64,000 nucleotides of DNA from Afifella sp. IM 167 (GTDB lineage: Bacteria; Pseudomonadota; Alphaproteobacteria; Rhizobiales; Afifellaceae), in NCBI RefSeq assembly GCF_020144925.1, contig NZ_NSLC01000003.1, positions 310,001 to 374,000 on the forward strand, written 5' to 3'. The first letter of the stretch is position 1, and each line of letters starts with the position of its first letter. Below the pieces are notes generated by a model. The model had not been told where the DNA came from and ran no database searches. It worked only from the letters and a program-made list of their open reading frames with translations. Both the position numbers and the translations under genes were made by a program. This document shows, in pieces, positions 40,256 to 48,743 of the stretch.

Positions 40256-40675
40256 TCAGAGGCTGCCGTCTCCGCCGCGCTCCCGCTTCAATGCGCCGCG
40301 GGCCTTCTTTGCCTTCAGTCGCCTTTCCTTGGAGGCACGCGTCGGGCGGGTCGGCCTTCGCGGCTTCGGCTTCGGGGCGGCCTGGCGGATGAGGGCGACG
40401 AGACGCGCCAGCGCATCGGCGCGGTTGCGCTCCTGCGAGCGCTGGGTCTCGGCCCGCAGGACCAGCACGCCCTCCTTGGTGAGGCGCCGACCGGCGAGGC
40501 GAACGAGCCGCTGCTTCACGTCCGGCGGCAGGCTCTGCGAGGCGGATACGTCGAAGCGCAGCTCCACGGCGCTCGCCACCTTGTTGACGTTCTGCCCGCC
40601 CGGGCCGGAGGCCTGCACGAAGCGCTCCTCGATCTCGCTCTCGGCGAGATAAATCTGCTGCGTCACACGGATCAT
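40256..40675 (-). CDS. arfB: Alternative ribosome-rescue factor ArfB
   Basis: A 139-residue peptidyl-tRNA hydrolase that frees ribosomes stalled without a stop codon. The catalytic GGQ loop is in ASGPGGQNVNKVASAV. The C-terminal tail is rich in Lys and Arg (RRPTRPTRASKERRLKAKKA), as needed to enter the empty mRNA channel. Length and tail separate it from release factors RF1/RF2. Confidence 0.93.
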   Translation of the reverse strand: MIRVTQQIYLAESEIEERFVQASGPGGQNVNKVASAVELRFDVSASQSLPPDVKQRLVRLAGRRLTKEGVLVLRAETQRSQERNRADALARLVALIRQAAPKPKPRRPTRPTRASKERRLKAKKARGALKRERGGDGSL

Positions 40676-40769
40676 GGAGAAGCGTTGTCTTCCGCCGGCT
40701 CGAAGTTGGAGGATCCCGCCATAGATGCAATCGGTGTCATCCAATTGCCAGAGTGCCTTGCGGGAGAGA

Positions 40770-42182
40770 ATGCCAGCCTTCGACCCGATCCGTAAGATGT
40801 TGCTGTCTGCCCTCCTTCTGGCTCTCCTGGTGCCGGCTGCGGCGCCGCCGGGCCATGCGCAGATCGGCCCGGATGCCCCCGCGGCCGAGACGAGCGGCGC
40901 GGCGCAGGGCGAGGTGCTGGTCGAGCCGCGCGCCGGCGACAGCGCCATCGAGGCGCGGCTGCGCCGCATCCTCCAGGCGAGCGAATGGTTCCGCGATCCG
41001 GCCGTGCGGGTGAGCGAAGGCATCGTCTTCCTCGACGGCGTCACCCAGACGGAAGAGCGGCGCGAATGGGCCGGCAGGGTCGCCAGGACGACGCAGGACG
41101 TCGTCGCGGTCGTCAACCGCATCGAGGTGCGGCCGGCCGCCGAATGGGACTTCACCCCGGCCTGGGAAGAGGTTCGCCTGCTCGCGCTGAAGGGCCAGAG
41201 GGCGCTGCCTCTGCTGGTCCTCGCCCTCCTCGTTCTGGCCGTGACCTGGCTGGCGGGACGCCTCGTGGCCGGGGCGGCCCGCTGGGCGTTCGGCCAGCGC
41301 ATCACCACGCCTCTCCTCCTGACGATCGTGGCCAGGGCTTTCGCCATCCCCGTCGTGCTGATCGGCCTCTATCTGGTCCTGCAATTTGCCGGACTGACCC
41401 GGCTCGCGGTGACGCTCCTCGGCGGTACCGGCCTTGTCGGGCTGGTGATCGGCTTTGCCTTTCGCGACATCGCCGAGAATTTTCTGGCGAGCCTGCTTCT
41501 GAGCGTGCGCAATCCCTTCAAGATGGGCGATCTCGTCAAGATCGGCGGCGAGACTGGCATCGTGCGCAATCTCAACATGCGCATGACGCTTCTCTTCACG
41601 CTGGACGGCAACCATGTGCAGATCCCCAACGCCACCGTCTACAAGAGCGTCATCACCAACTTCACCAGCAGCGCGAGCCGGCGCACGGATTTCGTCATCG
41701 GCATCGGCTACGACGCGCAGACGAGCGAGGCGCAGTCGATCATCAGCGGCGTGCTTGCCGCGCATCCGGCGGTGAAGGCGGAGCCGATGCCGCTCGTCCT
41801 CGTCGACGAGCTCGGCTCGGCCACGGTCAATCTGAGGGTCTATTTCTGGTTCGACGGAAAGACCTATTCGCCGATCAAGCTGCGCTCCGCCGTGATGCGG
41901 CAGATCAAGGAGGCCCTGTTAATGCGCGGCATTTCGATGCCGGACGAGTCGCGCGAGGTCATCTTCCCGCAGGGCCTGCCGGTCTACCGCATGGACCGGC
42001 CGGAAACGGCAGGGGCGACCCGCCCGCATGCCCCCGCCCGCGAGGCGAGGCCGACGCCGGCGGTGGCGGTCGAAGGCGAGCATTCCGCCGCGGAGGGCGG
42101 GCTTGCGAACGAGGATATCCTCCGCGAGGAGGAGGCCAGCACCGAGCCGGAAGCCGAGGAAAATCTCCTGGCGCGCGAGTGA
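40770..42182 (+). CDS. MscS-family mechanosensitive channel with BON domain
   Basis: A 470-residue membrane protein. Signal-like N-terminus (MLLSALLLALLVPAAAPPGHAQ), then a BON-like domain at about residues 60-115 (SAIEARLRRILQASEWFRD, VFLDGVTQTEERREWAG), three to four membrane segments, the pore and beta domain of MscS (GLVIGFAFRDIAENFLASLLL, GDLVKIGG, VQIPNATVYKSVITNF) and an acidic, alanine-rich C-terminal tail. The BON domain is likely periplasmic. Start at ATG 40770 with GGGAG 4 nt upstream. Confidence 0.88.
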   Translation: MPAFDPIRKMLLSALLLALLVPAAAPPGHAQIGPDAPAAETSGAAQGEVLVEPRAGDSAIEARLRRILQASEWFRDPAVRVSEGIVFLDGVTQTEERREWAGRVARTTQDVVAVVNRIEVRPAAEWDFTPAWEEVRLLALKGQRALPLLVLALLVLAVTWLAGRLVAGAARWAFGQRITTPLLLTIVARAFAIPVVLIGLYLVLQFAGLTRLAVTLLGGTGLVGLVIGFAFRDIAENFLASLLLSVRNPFKMGDLVKIGGETGIVRNLNMRMTLLFTLDGNHVQIPNATVYKSVITNFTSSASRRTDFVIGIGYDAQTSEAQSIISGVLAAHPAVKAEPMPLVLVDELGSATVNLRVYFWFDGKTYSPIKLRSAVMRQIKEALLMRGISMPDESREVIFPQGLPVYRMDRPETAGATRPHAPAREARPTPAVAVEGEHSAAEGGLANEDILREEEASTEPEAEENLLARE

Positions 42183-42210
42183 GGCTGCGCCCCCGCCTAT
42201 CGGCCTGCGT

Positions 42211-42561
42211 CTAAGCCTGAGCCTTCACAAAGGCGTCGAAGGCCTTCAGCGCAGCTCCGCCGTAGACGACGGAAGGTCCGCCGCCCATATGGATGGCGAC
42301 GCCGATCGCCTCGGCGACTTCGTCGCGGGTGGCTCCGCATTCCAGCACAGACTTGGCGTGATAGGCGACGCAGCCATCGCAGCGCACGGCAACCGCGATG
42401 GCGAGCGAGATGAGCTCCTTCGTCTTCGGCGACAGTGCCCTGTCCTCCGATGCCGCCTCGCCGAGGGCGCCAAAGGCCGCCATCACGCCCGGCACGGCTT
42501 CCTGCAGAAGCTCGATGCCGTCCATCACCTCGCGGGTGATCTCGGGAAAGTTCTTGCCCAT
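42211..42561 (-). CDS. Carboxymuconolactone decarboxylase/AhpD-like protein
   Basis: A 116-residue all-helical protein. The redox motif RCDGCVAYHAKSVLECGA holds the CxxC plus His of the AhpD-like branch, so peroxidase or disulfide chemistry is more likely than lactone decarboxylation. Normal length for the family. Convergent with the mscS-like gene; downstream of nothing obvious. Confidence 0.9.
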   Translation of the reverse strand: MGKNFPEITREVMDGIELLQEAVPGVMAAFGALGEAASEDRALSPKTKELISLAIAVAVRCDGCVAYHAKSVLECGATRDEVAEAIGVAIHMGGGPSVVYGGAALKAFDAFVKAQA

Positions 42562-42769
42562 CCTGCCGCTCCTTTCCGCAACCGGTGCGCACGAATGTGC
42601 GCTCCGACCATGATCGGCCGGCCGGCGGCAGGCGCGTTGACAGAGGTCAATGGCAGGGGGTTGGGGCGGCGTTTGGTGGCAGGGCCAGCGGCAAAAGGGC
42701 GGGGTTCAATTGCCGCCGCGACAGGCAAAGCCGGCGCGGCCGGCAGAAGATCGCGCCGGCCGCAAAGGC

Positions 42770-43390
42770 CTATGCGGCGGCCAGCAGGCAGAGCCGGCAG
42801 CTATAGCCTTCCTTGCGATGGTAGGGCGCCTCGACTAGGCCGTTAATGCGCAGCGTTCCGGCTGCCTCCATCGCCTGCAGATGCGCGGCATAGCCGTCTT
42901 TGTCCCACACATCCTCGTGCACCGTGAGGACGATGGGTGCCTGCGGCTTCACCACCCGTGCAAGATCGGCGATGGCCTCGGGGCCGACATGGCCGCTGGT
43001 GAAGACCCCGACGCTGATCGCCGCGTCGTAACTGTCCGGCGCGATGTCGAGCGGCTGCGTCATATCGGCGACGGAAAGGCTACTGTAGACCTCCTTGCCG
43101 GCGGCGACGTCCAGCATGCCCTCTGAAAGGTCGATCCCATCGATCCTGGAGACGCCCCGGCGCTTCAGTTCCTCGCCGACGAGGCCGGTGCCGCAGCCGG
43201 CGTCGAGGATGTGCGCCTGTGGCCCGACGCGGTCGGCGAGCGCGGCCGCGGCGATCGCCGGGGCGACGTAGCCCATGCCCTGCGTCGTGTCCTCGTCGTA
43301 GCTCTTCGCCCAGTCGGCATAGACGCTGCGGGTCTCTTCCAGATCGCCGCCCAGCGCATAGACGCGGCGCAGCAGTGGATTGTCGGCCAT
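42770..43390 (-). CDS. Class I SAM-dependent methyltransferase
   Basis: A 206-residue methyltransferase of unknown substrate. The N-terminal VYADWAKSYDED and the SAM-binding motif ILDAGCGTGLVGEELKRRG and DGIDLSEGMLDVA place it in the methyltransferase-11/25 group. VVKPQAPIVLTVHEDVW is the post-motif region. No biosynthetic neighbour gives a hint of its target. Confidence 0.85.
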   Translation of the reverse strand: MADNPLLRRVYALGGDLEETRSVYADWAKSYDEDTTQGMGYVAPAIAAAALADRVGPQAHILDAGCGTGLVGEELKRRGVSRIDGIDLSEGMLDVAAGKEVYSSLSVADMTQPLDIAPDSYDAAISVGVFTSGHVGPEAIADLARVVKPQAPIVLTVHEDVWDKDGYAAHLQAMEAAGTLRINGLVEAPYHRKEGYSCRLCLLAAA

Positions 43391-43445
43391 CGGGCCCTCC
43401 TCTTCGTGCCTCGTTCGCCATGAGGAATAGGGGGCAGGGCCCGCG

Positions 43446-43941
43446 ATGGCAAATCCGGCAGGGTTCGGCGGAGCGCCTCAAGCAGAAGGCGCGCCGCGCG
43501 CCTTTCTGCGGGCGCATGAGGATCACATCACCCTCCACAAGCTGCGGCACGGCAAACCGCTGACGGCTAGCGACTTTGCCGAGCTGGAGGCGATGCTCCT
43601 CGACGCCGGTATAGGGAATGCGGGCGCGGTCGCAATGGCGAAAGAGACGAGCGACGGTTTCGGCACGCTTCGTGCGCTCGCTCGTCGGCCTCGATCGCGG
43701 CGCGGTGAACGCCGCCTTCTCTGACTTTGTTGCCACGGGCACGGCAGACGTGAACCAGATAGAGTTCATCGACATGGTGATCGAGCATCTCACCCGGCAG
43801 AGTGTGATGTCGCCGGAGCTTCTCTACGAAAGCCCCTTCACCGACGTCGCGCCGAGCGGCCCGGAGGAGGTGTTCGACATAAAGCGCACAGATCGGCTTC
43901 TTGAGGTGATCAAGGAGCTTAATGCGACCGCGGTGGCGTAA
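43446..43941 (+). pseudogene. C-terminal remnant of type I restriction HsdR, frameshifted
   Basis: Two overlapping frames together read like the C-terminal domain of EcoEI-type HsdR. The first frame gives AFLRAHEDHITLHKLRHGKP and ELEAMLLDAGIGNAG; the second gives RFVRSLVGLDRGAVNAAFSDF, NQIEFIDMVIEHLT and LLYESPFTDVAPSGPEEVFD, ending at a TAA. The switch of frame lies around 43650-43675. Full HsdR has several hundred more residues (helicase and nuclease parts), none of which is present, and no hsdM or hsdS is in the window. It is a decayed piece of a lost restriction system. Confidence 0.8.
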
Positions 43942-44017
43942 CAACGAACAGTGTCAACTGCGCCTTTAGATGAAGCAGGGACAAGGCGCCATCAGCAGCG
44001 GGATTGAACGAACGCCC

Positions 44018-44734
44018 TCAATTCGTGCGAGGCCGTGAGACCGAGTGGATCTGCCACCAGTCTCCGTCAGCATTGCTCTCGCCGTTCTTGTCGCACCGCA
44101 GGGGCTGCAGGAATGTTTTGGGAGCATGCGCGAAGTCCAGTTGCATGAAAAAGGGAGCATCGTTTTGATCGAGATGAAGGAAACGAGGCCAGGAGCCTGC
44201 TTCAAGGCCTTTGGATTCTTTTGGCGACGTGAGCACCAGGAAGATGCTTGCCTGTGCGTTCGGTCCAGTCTCTTTTCCCGACAGCTTGGGCCAAGCCTGT
44301 CCGAATTCCCGCAGACGTTGCCGCTTGCTGTCGATCTGCGAGTTCGACCACGCTCCTTCGAACTTGGCCTCGATCAAGATTGCGACGTTGTCGAAGGCGA
44401 CGATCATGTCGAAGTCTTCCTGTGAACCGCGGATCAGCCGACTGCGCTTACCCTCATTGGTCACATGCATAGTCGGGTTTTCGTGTGGCGCTTCCGTGGT
44501 TCTATCTGCGCCGAGGTAGAAGTAAACGAGGGCGGCGAAGAACCAGTCGATGTGGTAGTCCATTGCCCACCACGCATCACACGGCACGTCTCGACCGATT
44601 TTCGCCGACAGCTTTGCCTGGAAATCCTGAGACAGCGGAACTTCCGCGCCAGCACTCCCGAGCGCATCGCGAAGGAGCCAGTAGCGCTCTTTTCGATTGA
44701 ATGCTTTCAGGACTTCGGCCAAGGTCGTACTCAA
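44018..44734 (-). CDS. PD-(D/E)XK nuclease-like protein, uncharacterised
   Basis: A 238-residue protein with no clear family assignment. DFDMIVAFDNVAILIEAKFEGAW has the spacing of a PD-(D/E)XK core: an Asp, a beta-hairpin and ExK (EAK), as in restriction-type nucleases. Aromatic-rich parts precede it (WWAMDYHIDWFFAALVYFYL). A TTG start (44732-44734) is proposed because GGGAGGGG lies directly upstream and no ATG is near. Base composition is clearly lower in GC than the flanks. It lies 127 bp after the 88-aa gene on the same strand. Confidence 0.7.
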   Translation of the reverse strand: MSTTLAEVLKAFNRKERYWLLRDALGSAGAEVPLSQDFQAKLSAKIGRDVPCDAWWAMDYHIDWFFAALVYFYLGADRTTEAPHENPTMHVTNEGKRSRLIRGSQEDFDMIVAFDNVAILIEAKFEGAWSNSQIDSKRQRLREFGQAWPKLSGKETGPNAQASIFLVLTSPKESKGLEAGSWPRFLHLDQNDAPFFMQLDFAHAPKTFLQPLRCDKNGESNADGDWWQIHSVSRPRTN

Positions 44735-44861
44735 TCGCCCCTCCCGAGCAATTTTGGTTGCTTTCTTGCTAGCATTGCTCCGCCTCAAGCTGAAGTGGCT
44801 GCTTCCGCACGCGGAATGCGGACAGCGCTCTGCCGTGACGGAAGCAATAGCCAGCGTTGCT

Positions 44862-45128
44862 TCAGCGTGGGAGCATATAACGCACGGTGAATGAGGCAGA
44901 TTGGCCGCTATCGGTCTCAAACACGATCTCTGCGTTCCCCTTGCGAAACTCCTCGCGCATGACGTTGCAACAGCTAGGCATGCTGTGCTGCTTTCCCGAT
45001 TCTGGGGGATAGCCCCCGATCTTCCGGTGAAGCTCCCCTGCATTCACCTCCATATGAGGCCGCCCCTGCTCGGTCGCGCGTTTGACTTGCGCGGAGAGCT
45101 CGTCACGAAACTCGCCGGGTGAAGGCAT
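44862..45128 (-). CDS. 88-aa protein with GGYP...CCNVM motif
   Basis: A small protein, MPSPGEFRDELSAQVKRATE onward, with a central ELHRKIGGYPPESG, HSMPSCCNVMREEF and the end SASFTVRYMLPR. I recall proteins sharing the GGYP/CC-x-VM pattern as small, poorly described proteins in variable genome regions, sometimes beside HNH or restriction genes; no activity is known to me. GGGAGA lies 7 nt before the ATG. It seems to be the first gene of a pair with the nuclease-like gene. Confidence 0.75.
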   Translation of the reverse strand: MPSPGEFRDELSAQVKRATEQGRPHMEVNAGELHRKIGGYPPESGKQHSMPSCCNVMREEFRKGNAEIVFETDSGQSASFTVRYMLPR

Positions 45129-45213
45129 GCTGGTCTCTCCCTTTCTTCCCCGAGAGAGTATGTATCGGCGCGCGCACGTTGTCGCCCGGCGACACATTTG
45201 CGGTGCACCTGGC

Positions 45214-45228
45214 GGATTCGAACCTGTG
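45214..45228 (-). repeat. Inverted copy of tRNA-Arg T-arm
   Basis: GGATTCGAACCTGTG is the exact reverse complement of 45383-45397, the T-arm of the adjacent tRNA-Arg. The surroundings continue as a poor tRNA 3' end (about 45199-45235 on the minus strand), so it may be a tRNA scar left by an integrated element. Confidence 0.5.
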
Positions 45229-45334
45229 GCACACGCCGATGGAGCTTTCGTGCAGCATCGCTTCTTCCCATGCAGGCACGGTCCTGCTGCGACGTTGCAG
45301 CAGCCTCTCTCATCCGCTACATGGGCGGAGCGCG

Positions 45335-45411
<77 letters not shown>

Positions 45412-45631
45412 TTTCATAGGACGAGATTCGAACTGAGCTTGCCTTGCCTCTCCAACGCCGGCACGTTGGGCAATGTGCCGTTGCTCGCGTTGGTTCGGTC
45501 AGGTCGGTTTGATCTGAGCTTGATCCTGGCGAAAGCCTTTCCTCTGGACGATCCTAGAACCGTAACTAACGCTGGCGGGTTCGGGATGGTGGTCGTCTCG
45601 TCCTTACGGCGAGCGATCAGGCGCGGGGGCC

Positions 45632-46663
45632 TCAACTGCCGGCCAGCAACCCCGACCGGATCAGGCTTTCAGCGGTGGCGACGATGGCCTCTTCGCGTGG
45701 GCGCGGCGTCCAGCCAAGCAAGCGCATGGCCTTTTCGCTGGTTCCGTTCAGATTGAGGCCCAACAGGGGCACCGCTCCTCGCAACGCCGGGTCCTTGAGC
45801 GCGCCCCGGCGCACCTCCGCATCGGGCAGGACGCGGGTGGATACCTTGTCGGCAGCCGGTCCCATACTTTGCTTCAGCACCTTTGCCACGTCGGCCAGCC
45901 ACATGCTTTCACCGGCGATCGCGAGAAAGCGTTCACCCTTGGCGGCCTCCTGGGTCATGGCGCGCATATGCAGGTCAGCCACATCCCGCACGTCGACAAA
46001 GCCGGAATTGATCTTCGGGTTTCCCGGCTGTCCATCCATGATGTTCCTGATCAGGCGGATGGAGTGCGAATAGTCGGCGCCGAGTACCGGCCCCAGCACC
46101 GCGACCGGATTGACGACGGACAGCTCCAGGCCCTGTCCTTCACGGGCAATGAAGTCCCATGCGGCCCGCTCCGACAATGTCTTGGATTTCTGATAGGGCC
46201 AGACATTCGTGGCTGTCAGGTCGCTCCAGTCTGTCTCGTTGAAGGGTCGATTCATCGGCCCGTGCCCGGCGCAGATCGCGCCGAAGGCCGAGGTCAGCAC
46301 CACGCGTTTGACGCCGGTATCCCGTGCCGCGCGAAGCACCCGCAGATTTCCGTCCACCGCCGGCCTGATCCACTCGTCTTCGGTCGTCTGATCGCCCGTC
46401 GGCGTCGGCGAAGCCCCGTGCATCACATAGGCGCATCCGGCGGTCGCTTCCGCCCAGCCCGCGTCGGCGGTGAGATCGGCGACGACGAACGTCAGCCGAT
46501 CGCCCGGCTCCGCGCCGCCCAACCTGAGATGGTCACGCACTTCCGCTTCCCGCCCCAGCGAACGCACGGTGGTCCGTACGCGATAGCCGGCCTCCAGCAG
46601 CGCCAGGATGCAGTACTGGGCTATGAAGCCGGTCCCGCCTGTTACCAATACCGACCGGGTCAT
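45632..46663 (-). CDS. NAD(P)-dependent epimerase/dehydratase, aldehyde-reductase-like
   Basis: A 343-residue extended SDR. Rossmann motif VLVTGGTGFIAQYCILALLEAG, the catalytic YQKSK (Tyr/Lys), and region VVNPVAVLGPVLGADYS fit the dihydroflavonol-4-reductase/aldehyde reductase group. The physiological substrate is unknown. Divergent from a TetR gene with repeated operator-like sequences in between, suggesting repression by that regulator. Confidence 0.88.
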   Translation of the reverse strand: MTRSVLVTGGTGFIAQYCILALLEAGYRVRTTVRSLGREAEVRDHLRLGGAEPGDRLTFVVADLTADAGWAEATAGCAYVMHGASPTPTGDQTTEDEWIRPAVDGNLRVLRAARDTGVKRVVLTSAFGAICAGHGPMNRPFNETDWSDLTATNVWPYQKSKTLSERAAWDFIAREGQGLELSVVNPVAVLGPVLGADYSHSIRLIRNIMDGQPGNPKINSGFVDVRDVADLHMRAMTQEAAKGERFLAIAGESMWLADVAKVLKQSMGPAADKVSTRVLPDAEVRRGALKDPALRGAVPLLGLNLNGTSEKAMRLLGWTPRPREEAIVATAESLIRSGLLAGS

Positions 46664-46684
46664 TTCGCGCTCCGTTGCGATAAA

Positions 46685-46731
46685 AGTCTACAGGCGTATA
46701 CTCAAGCTAAGCAGGAAAGTCTACAGCCGTA
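46685..46731. promoter_or_regulatory. Two operator-like direct repeats
   Basis: AGTCTACAGGCGTA (46685-46698) and AGTCTACAGCCGTA (46718-46731) differ by one base and are 33 bp apart, three helical turns. The second contains the palindrome TCTACAGCCGTAGA. They sit in the 78-bp gap between the divergent SDR and TetR genes and are the likely TetR binding sites. Confidence 0.65.
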
Positions 46732-46741
46732 GAGTTATAGG

Positions 46742-47326
46742 ATGACAGGCGAGACCCGACCACGAAAACGCGATGCCACCGCCACGCGAGCGGCAATCCT
46801 GGCCTCGGCGCGCGAGGTCTTCGCCCGTTCGGGATATGATGGGGCCGGCCTGCGCGAGATTGCCGCCGGAGCCGGCGTAACCGCCATGCTGGTGCGCCGC
46901 TATTTTGGCGACAAGGAACGGCTCTTTGCCGAGGCCATAGCGGCCGCCAATTCCGCACCCATCATTGCCACGCAAAGCGTATTGAAGGGCGAGCATCCAG
47001 GCGCAGCCATAGCGGAGGCGCTCGTTCAGCTTACCGCGCCCGGAGCCAAACCGCTCGACGGCTTTCTGATTTTGTTGAACTCGGCATCGAGCGTCCGCGC
47101 CGCACAGATCGGCCGCAAGGTCATTGAGAGCGCCCCTCAGAAGACCGTTGCGGCCCTGCTGGAAGGCGAGAACGTCGAGCAGCGGGCCGCGCTGATCCTT
47201 TCCCTTGTCGCCGGATTTCAGATGATGCGGCAGGCGATCGGTCTCGGCGCCTTGGCCGATTCCGATCCAAGGGTTCTGGAGGACCTGCTCACCCCGTTGT
47301 TCGAGCGCCTGGTGAAGGAAAGTTGA
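46742..47326 (+). CDS. TetR family transcriptional regulator
   Basis: A 194-residue regulator with a standard N-terminal HTH: ATRAAILASAREVFARSGYD, LREIAAGAGVTAMLVRRYFG. The C-terminal part resembles the TetR_C_33/SCO1712-type ligand domain and has no known inducer. Probably represses itself and the divergent SDR gene through 46685-46731. Confidence 0.9.
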   Translation: MTGETRPRKRDATATRAAILASAREVFARSGYDGAGLREIAAGAGVTAMLVRRYFGDKERLFAEAIAAANSAPIIATQSVLKGEHPGAAIAEALVQLTAPGAKPLDGFLILLNSASSVRAAQIGRKVIESAPQKTVAALLEGENVEQRAALILSLVAGFQMMRQAIGLGALADSDPRVLEDLLTPLFERLVKES

Positions 47327-47454
47327 TCGGACGTGGACTGCGCGCGGCGCCCGCGGGTGGCGCGGGTGCTTTAAATGCCGCCCAGTTCCGGCTGGCATAC
47401 GCTTGGGCCGGATGGGCTCCGAGATTACCCGCGCCTCTCGCGGGTCCTCGTTGC

Positions 47455-48270
47455 CTAAAGCGCCCCTTCCCGCGCCGCCTGATAAACGGTCGCCACGACC
47501 GGCCGGAAGCCAAGTCTGCGCGCGAGCGAAGCGTCGACATGAAGGTGCCAGGGGTTCTCCATGGCTTCGGCCGATGGATCCATCTCCGCGCCAACGAGCC
47601 CGACGAGTTCGTAGATCGTCGTGGGTGCTTCGTCGGATATATTGACGATCCGGGCGTCGAACGCCCCGGCCAGCGCCAGCTTCATTGCCGTGGCAATGTC
47701 GCGATGGTGTATTGTGCTCACCCTGTTGGCCGGGTGAAAGCCGAAGGTGCCGAGGTGGCTTGGCAGCATCTCCAGATGGCCGTCCCCGTCCCCGTAAACG
47801 AACGGAAAGCGAAGGATCGCCCAGTTCAACCCGCTGTCGCGCAACAGCTTCTCGGCTGCGACCTTGCTGGCGGGATAGGCCTCTTCCGGCCCGACGCTGT
47901 CGCTCTCCCGCGCCGGGCGCGCAGAGCGCCTGTCGTAAACGTTGGAGGTGCTTGCCATGATGAACCGGGCATCCGGCGCGTGAGCCTTCGCCGCCGCGAT
48001 GAGGCTGCGCGTGCCCTCCAGATTGGTTTTCCAGATCAGGTCGGCATCGGACGTGCGAAACACCGCCGCGAGATGAATGATCGCCGCCACGCCGGCGACG
48101 GCGTCCGCCAGTGATGCGGGATCGAACAGGTCTCCTTGCACGGCCGTTGCGTGCGCAGGGCCCTGCTTGCCCGTACGCATGAGAGCGCGGCAGTCTTCTC
48201 CGGCTTCCGTAAGACGGGGAATCAGGCGCTCACCGACCAATCCGGTTGCTCCGGTGACTAGGATCGTCAT
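47455..48270 (-). CDS. NAD-dependent epimerase/dehydratase family protein
   Basis: A 271-residue SDR starting MTILVTGATGLVGERLIPRL with the catalytic motif YPASK and the NAD-binding region seen in nucleotide-sugar epimerase-like enzymes (LRFPFVYGDGDGH). Reaction unknown. The start overlaps the stop of the MarR gene (ATGA, 48267-48270), so it is under that regulator's control. Confidence 0.86.
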   Translation of the reverse strand: MTILVTGATGLVGERLIPRLTEAGEDCRALMRTGKQGPAHATAVQGDLFDPASLADAVAGVAAIIHLAAVFRTSDADLIWKTNLEGTRSLIAAAKAHAPDARFIMASTSNVYDRRSARPARESDSVGPEEAYPASKVAAEKLLRDSGLNWAILRFPFVYGDGDGHLEMLPSHLGTFGFHPANRVSTIHHRDIATAMKLALAGAFDARIVNISDEAPTTIYELVGLVGAEMDPSAEAMENPWHLHVDASLARRLGFRPVVATVYQAAREGAL

Positions 48271-48725
48271 GGCATGTCCCCCTTCAGGCGCCGTTGCAGG
48301 CGTTCGGTGGCGGTTCTCAGCACCCGCGCCGCGGTTTGAATGTCGGTTTCGGAAAGGCCGCCGAACGCCGCATCTCGGATGAAACCGAGGTCAGGGAGTT
48401 CCTTCCACAGAATGGCGCCTGCAGCGGTCAGGCGAAGCAGCTTCTGGCGCTGATCGACCGCATCGGGAATCTGCTCGACCAGACCCTTCTTGACGAGCGC
48501 GGCGATGACGATGCTCATCGTCGCGCGCTCGACCTGAAGCAGCCGGGCAAAGTCGCGCTGCATCGTCGGGCCGGCCGTCGCCAGGCGATGCAGCACATAA
48601 TATTGGGTCGTGCCAAGGCCATGCGGCCGCAGCGCATCTTCCATCAGAGCGCGCCCGGCGAGGTAGCAGCGCTTCGCCCAAACGCTGAGCGAGCCGACGC
48701 CATCCTCATCGAAGTTGTTAGCCAT
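48267..48725 (-). CDS. MarR family transcriptional regulator
   Basis: A 152-residue winged-helix regulator (LGTTQYYVLHRLATAGPTMQ, RDFARLLQVERATMSIVIAALVKKGL, with the wing DAVDQRQKLLRLT). It overlaps the downstream epimerase gene by 4 nt. The 20-bp palindrome at 48724-48743 covers its start codon region and is a good candidate for autorepression. Confidence 0.9.
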   Translation of the reverse strand: MANNFDEDGVGSLSVWAKRCYLAGRALMEDALRPHGLGTTQYYVLHRLATAGPTMQRDFARLLQVERATMSIVIAALVKKGLVEQIPDAVDQRQKLLRLTAAGAILWKELPDLGFIRDAAFGGLSETDIQTAARVLRTATERLQRRLKGDMP

Positions 48726-48743
48726 CTGACAACCTTGTTAGAT
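48724..48743. promoter_or_regulatory. Probable MarR operator
   Basis: ATCTGACAA CC TTGTTAGAT: arms of 9 bp with one mismatch and a 2-bp centre, touching the ATG of the MarR gene at 48725. Size and symmetry match typical MarR sites. Confidence 0.65.
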
